Source: JANXQZ01 sp038225555 (GTDB taxonomy: Bacteria; Acidobacteriota; Terriglobia; Bryobacterales; Bryobacteraceae). From it: a DNA stretch of 64,000 bases. This document shows positions 34,675 through 42,934 of this stretch, piece after piece (within the stretch, counting starts at the first letter, position 1; every line of letters starts with the position of its first letter). The DNA is taken from contig JBBRRB010000001.1 in NCBI GenBank assembly GCA_038225555.1, forward strand, positions 288,707 through 352,706. Reading direction: 5' to 3'. The notes under the pieces are model-generated. The model saw only the letters and a program-made list of their open reading frames with translations. It had not been told where the DNA came from and did no database searches. Both the position numbers and the translations under genes were made by a program.

Positions 34675-35438
34675 GCAGTGGCTCCATCATCAAAGTATTC
34701 CAGCACGCGATCGAGCCATATTGCAGCTTTGGCCTCCAGGCGTTGGGCTCTGCCCTCCGGGTCGGTGATCAACTCGTCTCCGAGCGTTCTCGCGATCCAT
34801 GGATAGAGCGGATCGTCGCAGCATCCGTGGCCAAAGGCGAACATCAGCACCGCGGGCAAGACCAAAGCGCGAGGAGTTGTGAAGCCGTACTTCTGTGCAG
34901 TGGTCATCCCGCTCTTGATGAGTTGCTGAAGCCCGTCATCGCCGACGTACATGCTCTTTTGTGGGTATACGCGCTTCATCTCCCCAAGCATGGCTGGTGC
35001 CAGATCGGGAGGGGGAACCGGCGGAGGTTGGCGCGCCAGTGCCGAGATACGCCCCAATGCAGCGAGCGTGTATTCATCCCGCGGCCCACCTACGACCTTC
35101 CTATAATCCAGCGTCTTTTTATAAAGACACTGCGCCCTGAGCATCTGTGGAGTTTCGTCCGTCAGAATTTCGGCGGTCCACGGGTACTGCGGATCAGTAT
35201 CGAAATGACTGCCGAACAACAGCATTAGTTCGAGATAGAGCCGGACCGGGCCCTGAAAAGTGATGCCGTATTCGCCAGCGCGTTCGATCCCGAAGCGAAT
35301 CGCCACTCGCAGTTGTTCTTCTTTAACCGCCTTGAACAAGGGCGGTGAGAACTGTGCAAGGTGCGTAACCATCGTATCTTCGAATGCCAGCAAAGCGGCC
35401 TTGTTGAACGCCGCCATTTGTTCATCGCGAATTATCAT
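34671..35438 (-). CDS. Conserved helper protein associated with secreted effectors
   Basis: The protein has 255 residues and is soluble. The N-terminus MIIRDEQMAAFNKAALLAF followed by FEDTMVTHL, LRVAIRFGIERAGEYGIT, YLELMLLFGSHFDTDPQYPW is one I remember from uncharacterised proteins located beside PAAR/VgrG-type effector genes in proteobacteria and myxobacteria. Here a second, diverged copy of the motif seems to follow (FGHGCCDDPLYPWI, residues 217-230), so the protein may be an internal duplication. It heads a three-gene operon and probably assists the next protein's loading; no secretion apparatus lies in the window. Confidence 0.72.
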   Translation of the reverse strand: MIIRDEQMAAFNKAALLAFEDTMVTHLAQFSPPLFKAVKEEQLRVAIRFGIERAGEYGITFQGPVRLYLELMLLFGSHFDTDPQYPWTAEILTDETPQMLRAQCLYKKTLDYRKVVGGPRDEYTLAALGRISALARQPPPVPPPDLAPAMLGEMKRVYPQKSMYVGDDGLQQLIKSGMTTAQKYGFTTPRALVLPAVLMFAFGHGCCDDPLYPWIARTLGDELITDPEGRAQRLEAKAAIWLDRVLEYFDDGATA

Positions 35439-35556
35439 TCCCGTCGCCTCCTTATTCCACAGCGCGGCGATTTTTCGAGCATGATCGTACTACAAAGCGC
35501 AGAGTAACGCTTCAAACGTCAGTCTGAATCATAGCATCGGCTTTATTATTCAATAA

Positions 35557-36102
35557 GTGTTAGATCGCACCCCCTACCTCGCCACCCAAGCCGCCATCCC
35601 CTACGAAGGAATCGCACCCATCCCCGTCAGCGTACTCCTCGATAACGTCCGCAGCATGTATAACGTCGGTTCCTTCTTTCGAACCATGGACGCGTCCGGC
35701 TGCGAACGGCTGTATCTCTCCGGCATCACCGGACGCCCACCCAAGAACGCCATCACCAAAACGGCTCTCGGAGCCGAAGACACCGTTCCCTGGACCCACG
35801 CGAAAGATCCGGTGGAGCTGGTAACCGACCTCCGCGCCCAGGGTTACGAGATCGCGGCCATTGAGACCAGTGTCCACGCGATAGATTTATACGATTGGCA
35901 ACCCCACTTTCCCGTCTGCCTGCTCTTCGGCCATGAGGTCGACGGACTGCAGCCGGACCTGCTCTCCCGCTGCGACACCCACGTCCGCCTTCCCATGCTA
36001 GGACGCAAACATTCGCTCAATGTCGCCACCGCCGGCGGCGTGGTCCTGTACGAGCTCCTGCGCAAGTATCGCCGAATGGTGGAAAATGCAAGGATACGAT
36101 GA
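35557..36102 (+). CDS. TrmH/SpoU-family RNA 2'-O-methyltransferase
   Basis: The protein has 181 residues from a GTG start. The three SPOUT motifs are visible: NVRSMYNVGSFFRTMDA, LLFGHEVDGL and LPMLGRKHSLNVATAGGVV. The knot-forming C-terminal loop binds S-adenosylmethionine; the target is tRNA or rRNA. It lacks an N-terminal substrate-binding domain, as in TrmL/TrmH-like short members. Its stop overlaps the start of the next gene by 4 bases. Confidence 0.92.
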   Translation: MLDRTPYLATQAAIPYEGIAPIPVSVLLDNVRSMYNVGSFFRTMDASGCERLYLSGITGRPPKNAITKTALGAEDTVPWTHAKDPVELVTDLRAQGYEIAAIETSVHAIDLYDWQPHFPVCLLFGHEVDGLQPDLLSRCDTHVRLPMLGRKHSLNVATAGGVVLYELLRKYRRMVENARIR

Positions 36103-37877
36103 AAAAGCTTTTGCTCCCCGCATTCGTTCTTCTGGTGCTAGCCGTCGCGCTGGCCCAAAACCCTCCCACAATGTTCCCTCCCGTTCGCGGCATGCACGAA
36201 ATGGTGGGAGCCGCCAACAATTTTGAAGTCGAAGCGGGCTTCCGCCTTCTCACGCAAGGCGGCAACGCGGTGGATGCCGGCGTGGCCAGCGTTCTCGCCG
36301 CCGCAGTCACCGAGCAAAGCCGTTTCGGGCTCGGAGGCGAGATGCCGCTCCTGGTGAAAATGACCGGTCGACCCGTAATGGCCATCAGCGGAGTCGGCAT
36401 CGCCTCGGCCAAATCAACGGTGGAATATTTCCAGCACCGCTCGCCCGAGCCGTGGGAAGAGGCTGGGCGCATGGCACCCATTCCGATGCAGGGCATCCAC
36501 TCGGCGATTACTCCCGGAGTGCTCGACGGACTCATCTTGGCCATGCAGCAATTCGGGACCAAGTCGTTCGGCGAGGTCGCGCAACCTGCCATCGAGTATG
36601 CCGAACAAGGCTTCCCGATGCCGGACGAGTTCGGCAACATGCTGAAAAACTATCAGAAGATCATGACTCTCTGGCCGGACTCCGCTAAATTCTTTTACCC
36701 GGATGGCAACGTCGTCAAGCGCGGAGAGGTCTTCCACGAGCCGATTCTGGCGGCCACGCTCAGGGAACTGGTCAAGGCCGAAAAGAAAGCGCATGGCAAG
36801 CGCGTAGCAAAGCTTCAGGCTGTCCGCGACCTGTTCTACACAGGCTCGATAGCCAAGAGGATCGGCGAGTTCAACGCCAAGAACGACGGCCTGATCGCGT
36901 ACGAAGACATGGTCAAGACCAAAGCCAGCATGGAGCCCGCGGCGACGGGCACCTATCGCGGCTACGAAGTCTACAAGCCTGGATTCTGGAGCCAGGGCCC
37001 GGTCATGATCGAAGCGCTGAACATTCTGGAAGGCTACGATCTGAAGTCCATGGGCCACAATAGTCCCGAATATCTGCACACGGTGGTAGAAGCTGTGAAG
37101 CTCGCCTTCGCCGATCGCGACATGTATTATGGCGACCCGAAGTTCAGCAAGATTCCCGAAGACGTCCTGCTTTCTAAAGACTACGCCGCCGAGCGACGCA
37201 AGCTGATCGATCCCAAGACCGCGTCCATGGAGCACCGTCCAGGCAACCTGAGCGCCCGCCCGCCGCTTCCCGCCACCAGCCGAGCGACCCCCGGACCCGT
37301 GCAGGACACCACCTGCGTCAATGTTGTGGATCGCATGGGCAACGCCTTCTCAGCCACGCCGAGCGGAGCATGGCTGCCCTCGGTAATCATGGGCGATACC
37401 GGCATTCCGCTCACCACCAGGCTGCAGTCCTTCGTGCTGACGCCCGGCCATCCCAATCAGTTGCTGCCGGGAAAGCGGCCGAGGGTTACGCTCAGTCCCA
37501 CCATGGTAACCAAGGGTGGACAATTCGTGATGGAGCTTTCCACTCCTGGCGGGGACAACCAGGATCAGGCGCTGCTGCAAGTAGTGCTGAACGTGATCGA
37601 CTTCGGCATGCAGGCTCAAGAAGCGGTGGAGGCGGCGCGCTTCCAGACGGAACATTTTTACAGTTCCTTTGGCAATCATGAGTTCGTGCCAGGCAGGCTG
37701 AATCTGGAAAATCGAATTCCGCGAGCGAGCGTCGAAGCGCTGGGCGCTATGGGACACAAGGTGAACGTCACCGGCGAGTGGAGCAACTCGTCTGCGCCCA
37801 TCCTCATTCTGCGCCAAAACGAAGTACTGAATGGAGGCGCTGATATTCGCCGAGCCCGTTATATCTTTGGAAGGTAA
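36099..37877 (+). CDS. ggt: Gamma-glutamyltransferase
   Basis: The protein has 592 residues with a signal peptide (MKKLLLPAFVLLVLAVALAQ). It is a full Ntn-hydrolase of the GGT family: the autoprocessing nucleophile Thr404 lies in QDTTCVNVVDRMGNAFSA, and LSTPGGDNQDQALLQVVLN forms the conserved substrate loop. In the periplasm it cleaves or transfers gamma-glutamyl groups of glutathione-like peptides. Its divergence from typical GGTs, notably the position after Thr404 and the long EAEKKAH-rich linker, leaves a cephalosporin-acylase-like role possible. Confidence 0.9.
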   Translation: MKKLLLPAFVLLVLAVALAQNPPTMFPPVRGMHEMVGAANNFEVEAGFRLLTQGGNAVDAGVASVLAAAVTEQSRFGLGGEMPLLVKMTGRPVMAISGVGIASAKSTVEYFQHRSPEPWEEAGRMAPIPMQGIHSAITPGVLDGLILAMQQFGTKSFGEVAQPAIEYAEQGFPMPDEFGNMLKNYQKIMTLWPDSAKFFYPDGNVVKRGEVFHEPILAATLRELVKAEKKAHGKRVAKLQAVRDLFYTGSIAKRIGEFNAKNDGLIAYEDMVKTKASMEPAATGTYRGYEVYKPGFWSQGPVMIEALNILEGYDLKSMGHNSPEYLHTVVEAVKLAFADRDMYYGDPKFSKIPEDVLLSKDYAAERRKLIDPKTASMEHRPGNLSARPPLPATSRATPGPVQDTTCVNVVDRMGNAFSATPSGAWLPSVIMGDTGIPLTTRLQSFVLTPGHPNQLLPGKRPRVTLSPTMVTKGGQFVMELSTPGGDNQDQALLQVVLNVIDFGMQAQEAVEAARFQTEHFYSSFGNHEFVPGRLNLENRIPRASVEALGAMGHKVNVTGEWSNSSAPILILRQNEVLNGGADIRRARYIFGR

Positions 37878-37882
37878 CGTAT

Positions 37883-39229
37883 ATGATTTCACGCAGACTA
37901 ACTCTCGTCTTCGCCGTTGTCCTTTGCACGGGCTTGGCGCAAGAAGTTCCGCTGGCAGCGAGGCTCGACCACGTTGCGGAGGCTTATCAGCAGCATCGAC
38001 GCTTTATCGGGTCCGTGCTAGTCGCCAAAGGCGGAACGATTCTTCTTGAAAAAGGCTATGGAATGGCGAACATCGAACTCGACGTTCCCAATACGCCCAC
38101 CACCAAGTTTCGTCTCGGCTCAATTACCAAGCAGTTCACTGCCACCGCCATCCTGCAACTGCAAGAGAAAGGCTCTCTTTCCGTGAAGGACGCAGCGTGC
38201 AAATATTTCGACAAATGTCCGGATGCTTGGAAGAGCATCACGATTCAGGAGTTGCTAAGCCACACCTCCGGCATTCCCAGTTACACAGCAGACCCGGATT
38301 TTCCCAAACCGCGCTTCATGCGCGTGCCGTTGACTCCTTCGGAAATTCTTCTGCTCTCGAAGGACAAAGCGCTGGAGTTCGACCCTGGCACAAAGTGGAA
38401 GTACGACAATTCAGGCTACATCTTCCTCGGCGTGATCATTGAGAAAGTCTCGGGAGAAAAGTACGCCGACTACTTGGCCAAACATATCTTCGGTCCGCTA
38501 GGAATGAACGATAGCGGTTACGACAAATCTGAAGCGATTCTCAAGAATCGAGCCGAGGGATACGGGCCCTCCGGTGTCGGATTCGCCAACGCCGACTATC
38601 TGGACATGTCGCTGCCTTACGCCGCCGGATCTCTTTACTCCACGGCCAAAGACATGTACCTCTGGGATCGCTCACTCTACGCCGACAAAGTCCTGACCAA
38701 AGCATCGCGGGATGAAATGTTTACACCCGTCAAGAACGACTACGGCTATGGAGTAATGACCGGCCCGATGTTCAAGCACAAGCAAATCGGTCATGGCGGA
38801 GGCATCAACGGATTCTCCACGCACATCGCCCGCTTCCCGGATGATGACGCAGTGGTGATCGTTCTTTCTAATAATCAGGCGGGAAATGCAAGCGCCATAG
38901 CCTCTGCTCTGGCAGGCGAGTTGTTTGGCGAGAAGGTCATACTTCCGGGCGAGCGCAAGGAGATTACGCTCGATTCTAAAATTCTCGATCGATACACGGG
39001 AGACTATCAGGTGGGTCCGCTGCTAATCACGGTCACGAATGAAAGCGGCCATCTTATGATGCATCCGAAAGGTCAACCCAAGCTGGAGGCCTTCGCTTCC
39101 TCGGAGACGCAGTTCTTTCTAAAAATCGTAGATGCGGTGTTCACGTTCGTTCCTGGCGACGATGGACGCGCGAAGGAGCTTCAACTCGAGCAGGCCGGCG
39201 CGCACTTGTCTGGAAAGCGCGTGAACTGA
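37883..39229 (+). CDS. Secreted serine hydrolase (beta-lactamase class C fold)
   Basis: The protein has 448 residues with a signal peptide (cut near GLAQE, residues 17-21). The SxxK motif is Ser80-Ile-Thr-Lys83 (RLGSITKQFTA); the YxN is in KYDNSGYIFL and the third motif is GHGGGINGF. A C-terminal beta domain follows. The family includes D-aminopeptidases, esterases and PBP4-like enzymes. It begins 5 bases after GGT and shares its last base with the next start (TGATG at 39227-39231), so the three genes are coupled. Confidence 0.92.
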   Translation: MISRRLTLVFAVVLCTGLAQEVPLAARLDHVAEAYQQHRRFIGSVLVAKGGTILLEKGYGMANIELDVPNTPTTKFRLGSITKQFTATAILQLQEKGSLSVKDAACKYFDKCPDAWKSITIQELLSHTSGIPSYTADPDFPKPRFMRVPLTPSEILLLSKDKALEFDPGTKWKYDNSGYIFLGVIIEKVSGEKYADYLAKHIFGPLGMNDSGYDKSEAILKNRAEGYGPSGVGFANADYLDMSLPYAAGSLYSTAKDMYLWDRSLYADKVLTKASRDEMFTPVKNDYGYGVMTGPMFKHKQIGHGGGINGFSTHIARFPDDDAVVIVLSNNQAGNASAIASALAGELFGEKVILPGERKEITLDSKILDRYTGDYQVGPLLITVTNESGHLMMHPKGQPKLEAFASSETQFFLKIVDAVFTFVPGDDGRAKELQLEQAGAHLSGKRVN

Positions 39230-41079
39230 TGCGGCCGAGCGGCTTGCTTCTGTTCTGCTGTCTTCGTCTCGCCATTGGCCAGGACTGGCGATCGTACGCG
39301 GGCGATCCAGGAGGCGCCAAGTATTCACCGCTGAAGCAGATCAACCGCTCGAATGTCACCCAACTCAAAGTCGCCTGGGCTTTTCATACTGGCGATGTGA
39401 GCGACGGGAAGACTCTTCCGCAGCGCAGCGCATTTGAAACCACGCCTCTGGTGATTGATGGCATCATGTACCTGACCACCCCCTTCTCGCGCCTGATCGC
39501 GCTCGATCCGGAAAGCGGCAAGCAGATCTGGGCCTTCGATCCCAAGCTGAATCGGGACCTCACCTACAACCTGTTCATCAATCGCGGGGCGGCTTTCTGG
39601 ACCGACGGTTCGCAGAAACGCATTTTTCTTGGCACGCTGGACGGGCGACTCTTCTCCATCGACGCGCGAACCGGAAAGCCGGACGACAGCTTCGGCAAAG
39701 CTGGCTGGATTGATCTGCGCGAGGGCGTGGCCGACAAGTTTCCAGCCAAAGGCTACGGCATGACATCGCCGCCAGCCATCTATAAGAACCTGGTCATCTG
39801 CGGATCGCTCACGGCTGATAACGAACCAAGGGGGCCGGCTGGCGATGTGCGAGCATTCGACGTCCGAACCGGAAAAACCGCCTGGACCTTTCACACCGTT
39901 CCATATAAAGGCGAGTACGGCAACGATACGTGGGAGGGCGAATCCTGGAAGGACCGGGCAGCGGTGAACCCATGGTCGCTGCTGAGCGTGGATGTCGAGC
40001 GCGGCATTCTGTTTCTCCCCCTGACTTCTCCGGCCTACGATTTTTACGGTGGAGATCGGAAGGGAGCGGGGTTGTTCGGCGATTCCCTCGTCGCACTTGA
40101 CGCATCGACAGGCAAGCGGCTCTGGCACTTTCAGACCGTGCATCACAATCTCTGGGATTACGACATTCCCGCGCAGCCGAATCTAGTCACAGTGCGGCGC
40201 GACGGAAAAGATATCCCGGCGGTCGCGCAAATCACCAAGACCGGATTCACGTTTATCTTCGACCGCGTGACTGGCAAGCCGCTCTACGACATTGAAGAGG
40301 TCGCCGTCCCCAAGAGCGAGTTGCCAGGCGAGGAAGCATGGCCTACACAGCCCAGGCCGGTGGCACCTCCGCCTTATGCCAGACAATCGATGCGACCCGA
40401 TGAACTCACCGATGTCACGCCGGAATCGCATGCCTATTGCGCCAAGCTCATCGAAGATGCCGTGTTCGGGAACCTGTACACTCCGATCGGGCTGAAGCCG
40501 ACCGTATTGTTTCCTGGCACCAACGGAGGCGCGAACTGGGGAGGCGCGTCCTATGATCCGGAGACTCGCACGCTGTACGTCAACTCCATGGACGCAGGCA
40601 TGCTCTACCACATGGTCAAGCGACCCGGAGTGATTCCGTACCGTCCCCAAGGGCCGGGCACGAGCAACTCGCGCTTCTGGGATCCCAACTTGTGGCCCTG
40701 TCAAAAACCGCCGTGGGGGTTTCTCACCGCCATCGATCTGGATCACGGCACGTTCCGCTGGCGTTCCGTGTTGGGCATCGTGGATGAATTGGTCGCGAAA
40801 GGATTGCCGCCCACGGGCACTCCCAATCTGGGCGGATCGCTGGCGACTGCGGGCGGCCTGATCCTGATCGGCGCGACCAACGATGCAAGGTTCCGCGCCT
40901 TCGATAAAGAGACCGGCAAGGAGCTGTGGGTAACGAAGCTGCCCGCGAGCGCACATGCCACTCCGATGACCTTCGTAGGACCGAAAACGAAAAAACAGTA
41001 CGTGGTGATCGCCTCGGGCGGCGGCAACAAATACAGCGAGCAATTTTCAGACACGCTGATCGCGTTCGCCTTGCCCTAA
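39229..41079 (+). CDS. PQQ-dependent dehydrogenase, secreted
   Basis: The protein has 616 residues with a short signal peptide (LLLFCCLRLAIGQ). Propeller blades carry W-motifs (SYAGDPGGAKYSPLKQI, DPESGKQIWAFDP, DVRTGKTAWTFH, DKETGKELWVTKLPA) as in quinoprotein glucose or alcohol dehydrogenases. No cytochrome domain is fused, so electrons must go to a separate carrier. It is translationally coupled to the serine hydrolase and overlaps the convergent acyltransferase gene by 4 bases. Confidence 0.9.
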   Translation: MRPSGLLLFCCLRLAIGQDWRSYAGDPGGAKYSPLKQINRSNVTQLKVAWAFHTGDVSDGKTLPQRSAFETTPLVIDGIMYLTTPFSRLIALDPESGKQIWAFDPKLNRDLTYNLFINRGAAFWTDGSQKRIFLGTLDGRLFSIDARTGKPDDSFGKAGWIDLREGVADKFPAKGYGMTSPPAIYKNLVICGSLTADNEPRGPAGDVRAFDVRTGKTAWTFHTVPYKGEYGNDTWEGESWKDRAAVNPWSLLSVDVERGILFLPLTSPAYDFYGGDRKGAGLFGDSLVALDASTGKRLWHFQTVHHNLWDYDIPAQPNLVTVRRDGKDIPAVAQITKTGFTFIFDRVTGKPLYDIEEVAVPKSELPGEEAWPTQPRPVAPPPYARQSMRPDELTDVTPESHAYCAKLIEDAVFGNLYTPIGLKPTVLFPGTNGGANWGGASYDPETRTLYVNSMDAGMLYHMVKRPGVIPYRPQGPGTSNSRFWDPNLWPCQKPPWGFLTAIDLDHGTFRWRSVLGIVDELVAKGLPPTGTPNLGGSLATAGGLILIGATNDARFRAFDKETGKELWVTKLPASAHATPMTFVGPKTKKQYVVIASGGGNKYSEQFSDTLIAFALP

Positions 41080-42863
41080 GCGGTAGCTCGAGCCGCTCGA
41101 ATGCCCTGATGATAAGCCAGGAACCCCTCCGCCCCTTCCTTCCCCATGTACCGATCCAGAACCCGCGCATCCGTCCGCGCAAGATCCACCACGATCAGCC
41201 CATCTAACGCGTCGGCGAAATGCGGGTCAACGTTGAACGCCACCAGCTTCCCGCCCAATTTGAGATATTGCTTCAGGAGAATCGGAACCTCTTTCTGATC
41301 CGTCTCAATGTCTGCGATTAGAGCGGATAGCTCTTCAATGTCCCACTCCGCCGAGCCAACTCTACCGAGCCCTTCCAACGCCCGCATGGGACGCGTCTTG
41401 AACGGACTGCGGGCACGCACCGTCCGGGCCAAGTCTTTCGATTGACTGTAGGTCTCCAGGAACCGGACGATCAACTGACGAGAAGCCGGGTCGTATTCAT
41501 TGCTGATGCTGACCGGCCCGAAAAGCACCTTATACCGAGGATGGCTTCCCACAAATTGACCGATGCCCTTCCACAGCAGCAGCAATGGCGCGTAACTCTT
41601 TTGGTATTCCTTGCGCACAAATGAACGACCTAGTTCAAGAGCAGGGGAAATCCGATCCAGGAACGCCCGCTTGTAGTCGAAGAGCGTGTTGGTATACAGG
41701 CCCTTTTTCCCGAGACGATTCACGATTTCATCCGACGGCCCCAGCCGATAAGCTCCCACGATTTCACGCGCCGCAGCATTCCACACAAACAGGTGCAAGT
41801 AGTAAAAATCGAACTCATCCAGATCGATCGACTTCCCCGTCCCCTCTCCCGTCTGGCGAAAAGTCAGTTCACGCAGTCGACCGATTTCTCGCAGCGAATT
41901 GGGAATCTCGGATGCGCGCGCCAGAACCGCCGTCATCTCGCCCGATCGAGACAAAAAGCGTTCCTTAGCAAGACGGCCCACTTCCTCCGCGAGCACGCGC
42001 GGATCGATAGGCGCAATTACCTGAGCAAGCGAGGTCGTGTCAGACCGCTGTCGAAGAGGCGGACCCGCCGATTGCCGCCCTCCCAGCAAGTAAGTCCGAT
42101 TTCGCAGATATCGAATCAAGTCCGGATCGTCCATCGTCTCCAGCTTTTTCGGCGGAATCACATTCCCGATCCGAAGCTCAATGGAAGTGTCCTGCTTATT
42201 CAGAAATTCGTGCGGCAGCATTACGGTACGGAGCCGCGGGTGGATCAAGCCCAGGATGTGAAACAGCGCGCTATTGGTCCCGCGAAAATACATTGGCAGC
42301 ACCGATGCGCGGGCGGAGCGCACGATGCGAGCAACCTTTTCGCTCCATGGCGGGTCGGTGATCTGCCTCTGTTTGAGATCCAAATGGGCCACTTCGCCTG
42401 CCGGAAAAATGACGAGCATCCCGCCTTTCTTCAGCCAGAGCATCGACTCTTTGATTCCCTTGAGATTGGCTTGCACCGATCCCTCGCCGCCGAACGGGTC
42501 AATATGAATGCATATGTCGTTTAGCGCTGGAAACTCCCTAACCAGGAAATTCGCCAAGATCTTTATATCTGGACGAATGCCCGGGAGCAGGGCCGCCAGT
42601 ATCGCACCCTCGATCAAGCCGAAAGGATGGTTCGCCACGGCGACCACTGCGCCACTCTTGGGAATGCGGGTTAAATCCTCCGCTGAAATGCACGACTCAA
42701 CGTGCAAGCACTCCAGCAGCTTCTCCGAAAATGATCGACCATCGGTGATGCTGTGGATCCGATCGTACAGCTCTGCGAAGCGGTCGACCAATAGAATCTT
42801 ATCCAGGGCTCCCTGAACGGGGGGAGGAACCTTCCCAAATAAGGCAGCAACAGCGTTTCGCAT
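41076..42863 (-). CDS. OlsF-like two-domain acyltransferase
   Basis: The protein has 595 residues in two parts. The first (about 65-270) is a PlsC-type acyltransferase with NHPFGLIEG (His79), IHIDPFGG and VIFPAGEVAH. The second (about 320-570) is a GNAT/hemolysin-like N-acyltransferase with SGEMTAVLARA, RLRELTFRQTG and GRSFVRKEYQKSYAPLLLLWKG, as in OlsB. The fusion matches the ornithine-lipid synthase OlsF as I remember it, which makes phosphate-free aminolipids at the inner membrane. A role in another acyl-amino-lipid is possible. Confidence 0.75.
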   Translation of the reverse strand: MRNAVAALFGKVPPPVQGALDKILLVDRFAELYDRIHSITDGRSFSEKLLECLHVESCISAEDLTRIPKSGAVVAVANHPFGLIEGAILAALLPGIRPDIKILANFLVREFPALNDICIHIDPFGGEGSVQANLKGIKESMLWLKKGGMLVIFPAGEVAHLDLKQRQITDPPWSEKVARIVRSARASVLPMYFRGTNSALFHILGLIHPRLRTVMLPHEFLNKQDTSIELRIGNVIPPKKLETMDDPDLIRYLRNRTYLLGGRQSAGPPLRQRSDTTSLAQVIAPIDPRVLAEEVGRLAKERFLSRSGEMTAVLARASEIPNSLREIGRLRELTFRQTGEGTGKSIDLDEFDFYYLHLFVWNAAAREIVGAYRLGPSDEIVNRLGKKGLYTNTLFDYKRAFLDRISPALELGRSFVRKEYQKSYAPLLLLWKGIGQFVGSHPRYKVLFGPVSISNEYDPASRQLIVRFLETYSQSKDLARTVRARSPFKTRPMRALEGLGRVGSAEWDIEELSALIADIETDQKEVPILLKQYLKLGGKLVAFNVDPHFADALDGLIVVDLARTDARVLDRYMGKEGAEGFLAYHQGIRAARATA

Positions 42864-42934
42864 TGTTGCTCAGAATAAGCGAAAGCTGTGAACCTATCGT
42901 GACGGCAGTGCTACGCCCCGGTTTCATCCTGCGC

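Noticed and set aside
33850..34806. 318-codon plus-strand frame across the candidate effector gene
   Set aside because: The minus frame is coupled to its neighbours by a 4-base overlap and has structured motifs; the plus frame is Arg/His/Cys-rich without domains.
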